From: an uncultured Lachnospiraceae bacterium
Lineage (GTDB): Bacteria; Bacillota; Clostridia; Lachnospirales; Lachnospiraceae
Direction of reading: 5' to 3'
NCBI GenBank assembly: GCA_910588885.1
Contig: CAJUSQ010000026.1
Coordinates: 1-26,091, forward strand
DNA: 26,091 bases
Made by a program: the position numbers and the translations under genes. Below are positions 24,154-26,091 of this stretch, in pieces. Numbering within the stretch: position 1 is the first letter of the stretch; each line of letters opens with the position of its first letter. The notes beneath the pieces are model-generated. The model had not been told where the DNA came from. It did not search any database and worked only from the letters and a program-made list of their open reading frames with translations.

Positions 24154-24768
24154 ATGATCAAAGATAAAGATATCCGTGAACCGCTTTTTGATTTCCTGGA
24201 AGAGCGGTATGGGAAAATACGGATGATAGAAGAGAAGACAATGGGAAGGTCCCGGGCAGACGTAGTCATGGTGATGCCGGAAAAACTGGTTGGCATCGAG
24301 ATTAAAAGCGATGCGGATACCTATGCCAGATTAGGGCGTCAGGTAAAAGATTATGAAACATATTTTGACGCAAATATGATTGTGGTAGGTTCCACCCATG
24401 CCCTCCATGTCCGGGAGCATGTGCCGGATACCTGGGGGATTATTTCGGCAGAGCTTATGGAGGGTGCGCTTGATTTTTATGTGGTGCGGGAAATGAGGCC
24501 GAATCCCAATGTGGAAATGATCCGAAAGCTCAGCCTCCTCTGGCGGCCGGAGCTGGCTTCCATACAGAAGAAAAACGGGCTTTTTGCCTATGAACAGAAG
24601 AGCAAAGAATTTGTCCGGAAAAAAATTGCCGAGCTGGTTCCGGAAGCGCTTCTGGGAAAGCAGATAAGCCAGGAGTTGTTCGAACGGGATTACACCCGGA
24701 TTGAAGGGCAGATTCGGGACTACCGGAGACAAAAGCGGAATAGTTACAAAACAAAAGGAATGATTTAG
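24154..24768 (+). CDS. sce7726-family protein (PD-(D/E)XK-like)
   Basis: This 204-residue protein begins KDIREPLFDFLEERYGKIRM, then MGRSRADVVMV, GIEIKSDADTYARLGRQVKD and VVGSTHALHVREHVPDTWGI, the pattern of the sce7726 family. The PD-(D/E)XK-like core is visible as D36 and E49-x-K51, so a nuclease-type fold with possible catalytic activity is likely. No function is established for the family. The C-terminal about 50 residues are Lys/Arg-rich. It sits 18 bases after the HAD gene, with AAGGAAAG as a modest ribosome binding site. Confidence 0.8.
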   Translation: MIKDKDIREPLFDFLEERYGKIRMIEEKTMGRSRADVVMVMPEKLVGIEIKSDADTYARLGRQVKDYETYFDANMIVVGSTHALHVREHVPDTWGIISAELMEGALDFYVVREMRPNPNVEMIRKLSLLWRPELASIQKKNGLFAYEQKSKEFVRKKIAELVPEALLGKQISQELFERDYTRIEGQIRDYRRQKRNSYKTKGMI

Positions 24769-24770
24769 CC

Positions 24771-24799
24771 TTGACAAAAGGGGATATGGCTTGTAGAAT
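24771..24799 (+). promoter_or_regulatory. Near-consensus sigma-A promoter
   Basis: TTGACA (24771-24776), a 17-base spacer and TAGAAT (24794-24799) form a near-perfect promoter, with expected start near 24806. It drives a leader-like region with a 12-codon frame and a terminator at 25019-25050. Confidence 0.75.
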
Positions 24800-24864
24800 G
24801 AAAATGTAGTTTGCAAAAACCAGAAAACGGTTTTCGTTGTTTCGCAATAAAAGGAGGATGTTGC

Positions 24865-24903
24865 ATGTTAAGTGTCGTTGTAATGGAGAAAATTGCAGAA
24901 TAA
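24865..24903 (+). CDS. 12-codon mini-ORF, possible leader peptide
   Basis: MLSVVVMEKIAE is preceded by a strong AAAGGAGG (24850-24857) at good spacing and lies between the promoter at 24771 and the terminator at 25019. It may be a regulatory leader peptide or the stub of a decayed gene. No codon run for one amino acid is present that would suggest classical attenuation. Downstream, GGCAAGC/GCTTTGCC and CTGAC/GTCAG can form hairpins. Confidence 0.35.
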   Translation: MLSVVVMEKIAE

Positions 24904-25018
24904 AAATTGCAGGGGCAAGCCGGAGGAAAGTGCTTTGCCTGATTGCTGACCCGTCAGGAGTCAGTATTTTCGCCTTACATTGCTTAATATTGTGGTATCC
25001 ATATTTAAAAATAATATT

Positions 25019-25050
25019 AGCGTGACGGTATGGTCATGCTATTTTTATTT
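25019..25050 (+). terminator. Intrinsic terminator inside the intergenic leader
   Basis: AGCGTGAC (25019-25026) pairs with GTCATGCT (25033-25040; one G-T pair) around a 6-base loop, followed by ATTTTTATTT. With the promoter at 24771 it defines a transcript of roughly 240 bases. Confidence 0.65.
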
Positions 25051-25066
25051 CATACTCAACGAGCCA

Positions 25067-25101
25067 GGTAGCCGCGCTTGTGCGGATATTTGGCGGCTAC
25101 C
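25067..25101. other. Isolated 9-bp GC-rich hairpin
   Basis: GGTAGCCGC (25067-25075) and GCGGCTACC (25093-25101) are perfect arms around a 17-base loop that itself contains GCGG. No T run follows, so it is not a standard terminator. It may be part of an RNA structure or a mobile-element end. Confidence 0.45.
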
Positions 25102-25178
25102 GCGAAGATCAAATTCCTTCCGGGCAGGATTGCGCTGAGACAGAAAGAAAGTTATAAAGCTGAATTTTTTAAATTGGG

Positions 25179-25228
25179 AAAAGGACCATGGTAAAAGATG
25201 CTTTTTAGGCAGCCATGGTCCTTTTTTT
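25179..25228 (+). terminator. Strong terminator before the MutS2-like gene
   Basis: AAAAGGACCATGG (25179-25191) pairs perfectly with CCATGGTCCTTTT (25213-25225), then T residues to 25228. The 21-base loop holds an inner AAAAG/CTTTT pairing. It ends about 80 bases before the next start codon, so it terminates upstream transcription or attenuates the MutS2-like gene. Confidence 0.85.
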
Positions 25229-25310
25229 GCGGCAGGAAGGCGAAAAGGAAAACCCGGCGGCTGCCGGGGACTGAAACAAACCAGGATAACAAAAAGAGAG
25301 GAATCACACA

Positions 25311-26091
25311 ATGAATTTGGAACAGCAAATAGAATTTCATAAAATAAAAGAACGTTGGATTGATCTGGCCGTTACGGATGGGGCCAAAGAAAAAATCAGG
25401 GAACTTGAGATTTACCGGAAGGAAAGCGAACTGCAAAAAGCCCAGAGGGACACGTCAAACAGCCGGAACCTGATCGAACAGCTGGGAACACCGCCTTTTC
25501 AGAATCTGACAGAGCTGAAGGAGGCTTTGGAGGCGGCTGAGAAAGGGGACTGCCTTACGCCTTATCAGCTGGAACGGGCGGAAAAAGCGTTGACTGCGGT
25601 TCGGCGCCTGAAGGATTATCTGGAGCGGGGAAAGGCTTTTTTCAACCCGCTGGCTTATTACGAAGAAAATTTAGACGGCATGGAGGAGCTCCGGGAGGAG
25701 ATCGGCAGGCAAATCCGGAGCGGAGAGGTGGATGATTATGCCACCAGGGAGCTAAGCCGGATTCGGGGGCAGATGGCAAAATGTGAGGAAGAGATGAAGC
25801 AGAAGGCGGAGCAGGTCATAAACTCCCGGAAAGACTGTATGACGGATCATTACTGCACCCGAAAGAACGGCAGGATTTGTGTCCCGGTGAAAAAAGAATG
25901 CAAACTGAAAATTCCGGGCAGCGTCATTGAAAAATCCGCCACCGGAAATACCCTGTTTATCGAACCGGCCAAAGTTGCAAGGCAGTACGAAGAACTGCAG
26001 CTTTTGAAAATTGAGGAGGAAAACGAAGTTTACCGCATCCTCTATACCCTGTCGGCTATGATTGCCGCCGGGGCCTCTGCCCTGAAGGAAA
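25311..26091 (+). CDS. MutS2-like protein, N-terminal part (runs off the window)
   Basis: The open frame of at least 260 residues starts at ATG 25311 with GAGAGGA upstream and has no stop before the right edge. The N-terminus (MNLEQQIEFHKIKERWIDLA) and long helical region match the lever/core domains of MutS2 and related MutS proteins. The segment RKNGRICVPVK, then IPGSVIEKSATGNTLFIEPAKV, is the conserved MutS2-type core motif preceding the ATPase domain. The ATPase and any Smr domain would lie beyond the window. MutS2 proteins act in recombination control or ribosome rescue rather than mismatch repair; which applies to this variant cannot be decided here. Confidence 0.8.
   Translation, partial: MNLEQQIEFHKIKERWIDLAVTDGAKEKIRELEIYRKESELQKAQRDTSNSRNLIEQLGTPPFQNLTELKEALEAAEKGDCLTPYQLERAEKALTAVRRLKDYLERGKAFFNPLAYYEENLDGMEELREEIGRQIRSGEVDDYATRELSRIRGQMAKCEEEMKQKAEQVINSRKDCMTDHYCTRKNGRICVPVKKECKLKIPGSVIEKSATGNTLFIEPAKVARQYEELQLLKIEEENEVYRILYTLSAMIAAGASALKE

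Noticed and set aside
21596..24768. Complete named anti-phage system
   Set aside because: The AAA-ATPase/nuclease and sce7726 proteins have nuclease-like folds, but no recognised defence operon arrangement or partner genes are visible.
24850..24990. Resemblance of GTTAAGTGTCGTTGTAATGG to part of a tetrahydrofolate riboswitch
   Set aside because: Only a short core-like string matches; the downstream CGAA and closing CATCCGCTCC-type elements are missing.
24837..25025. 62-codon frame overlapping the mini-ORF
   Set aside because: No well-placed ribosome binding site, Cys/Arg-rich nonsense-like composition, and it overlaps hairpins and the better mini-ORF.
25115..25145. CTGAGA motif as a possible TPP riboswitch
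   Set aside because: The other conserved TPP elements (paired flanks, GAACCTGAT-type segment) are not present.

Overview
The window looks like a chromosome segment from an anaerobic Clostridia member, most likely Lachnospiraceae. This is inferred from strong AGGAGG-type ribosome binding sites, near-balanced base composition, the AgrC/AgrA-like two-component pair, the TRAP/flavoprotein catabolic cluster, the sce7726 and AAA-ATPase/PD-(D/E)XK families and a MutS2-like gene. No rRNA, tRNA, CRISPR array, integrase or intact insertion sequence was seen.

Layout. (1) 161-4088: a small membrane protein (minus strand), then a LytTR response regulator and its GHKL sensor kinase, then a glycine/tyrosine-rich low-complexity protein. 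Two pairs of ATGAC-centred direct repeats, each offset by exactly 21 bp, lie upstream of the kinase/regulator pair and of the GY-rich gene, so the GY-rich gene is the predicted target of this system. (2) 4091-5045: a possible small RNA ending in a strong terminator, then a CBS-CBS-ACT (AcuB-like) protein. (3) 5118-7154: a LysR regulator divergent from a uroporphyrinogen decarboxylase-family protein with an altered metal-binding motif. (4) 7217-8932 (minus): a sirohaem sulfite/nitrite reductase carrying two intragenic repeat tracts.

(5) 9055-20509 is the core of the window: a probable catabolic gene cluster of unknown substrate. It holds a zinc MDR dehydrogenase, a cytoplasmic beta-helix protein, an AraC regulator with a degenerate receiver domain, a fumarate-reductase/KstD-type flavoprotein, a complete TRAP transporter (Q, M, P), a protein with NTF2-like halves, and a GntP-like permease. 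The promoters of its two operons share a 15-bp motif (14/15 identical) at the same distance from a TATAAT box, which is the likely operator of the AraC regulator between them. The TRAP Q subunit seems to be entered through a -1 frameshift at an A7 tract.

(6) 20510-24768: gene debris (the 3' remnant of an AAA-ATPase/nuclease gene and a doubly broken RlaP-type nucleotidyltransferase), an intact AAA-ATPase/PD-(D/E)XK gene, a HAD phosphatase and an sce7726-family protein. (7) 24771-25310: a structured intergenic stretch with a near-consensus promoter, a 12-codon reading frame and two intrinsic terminators. A MutS2-like gene follows and runs off the right edge.
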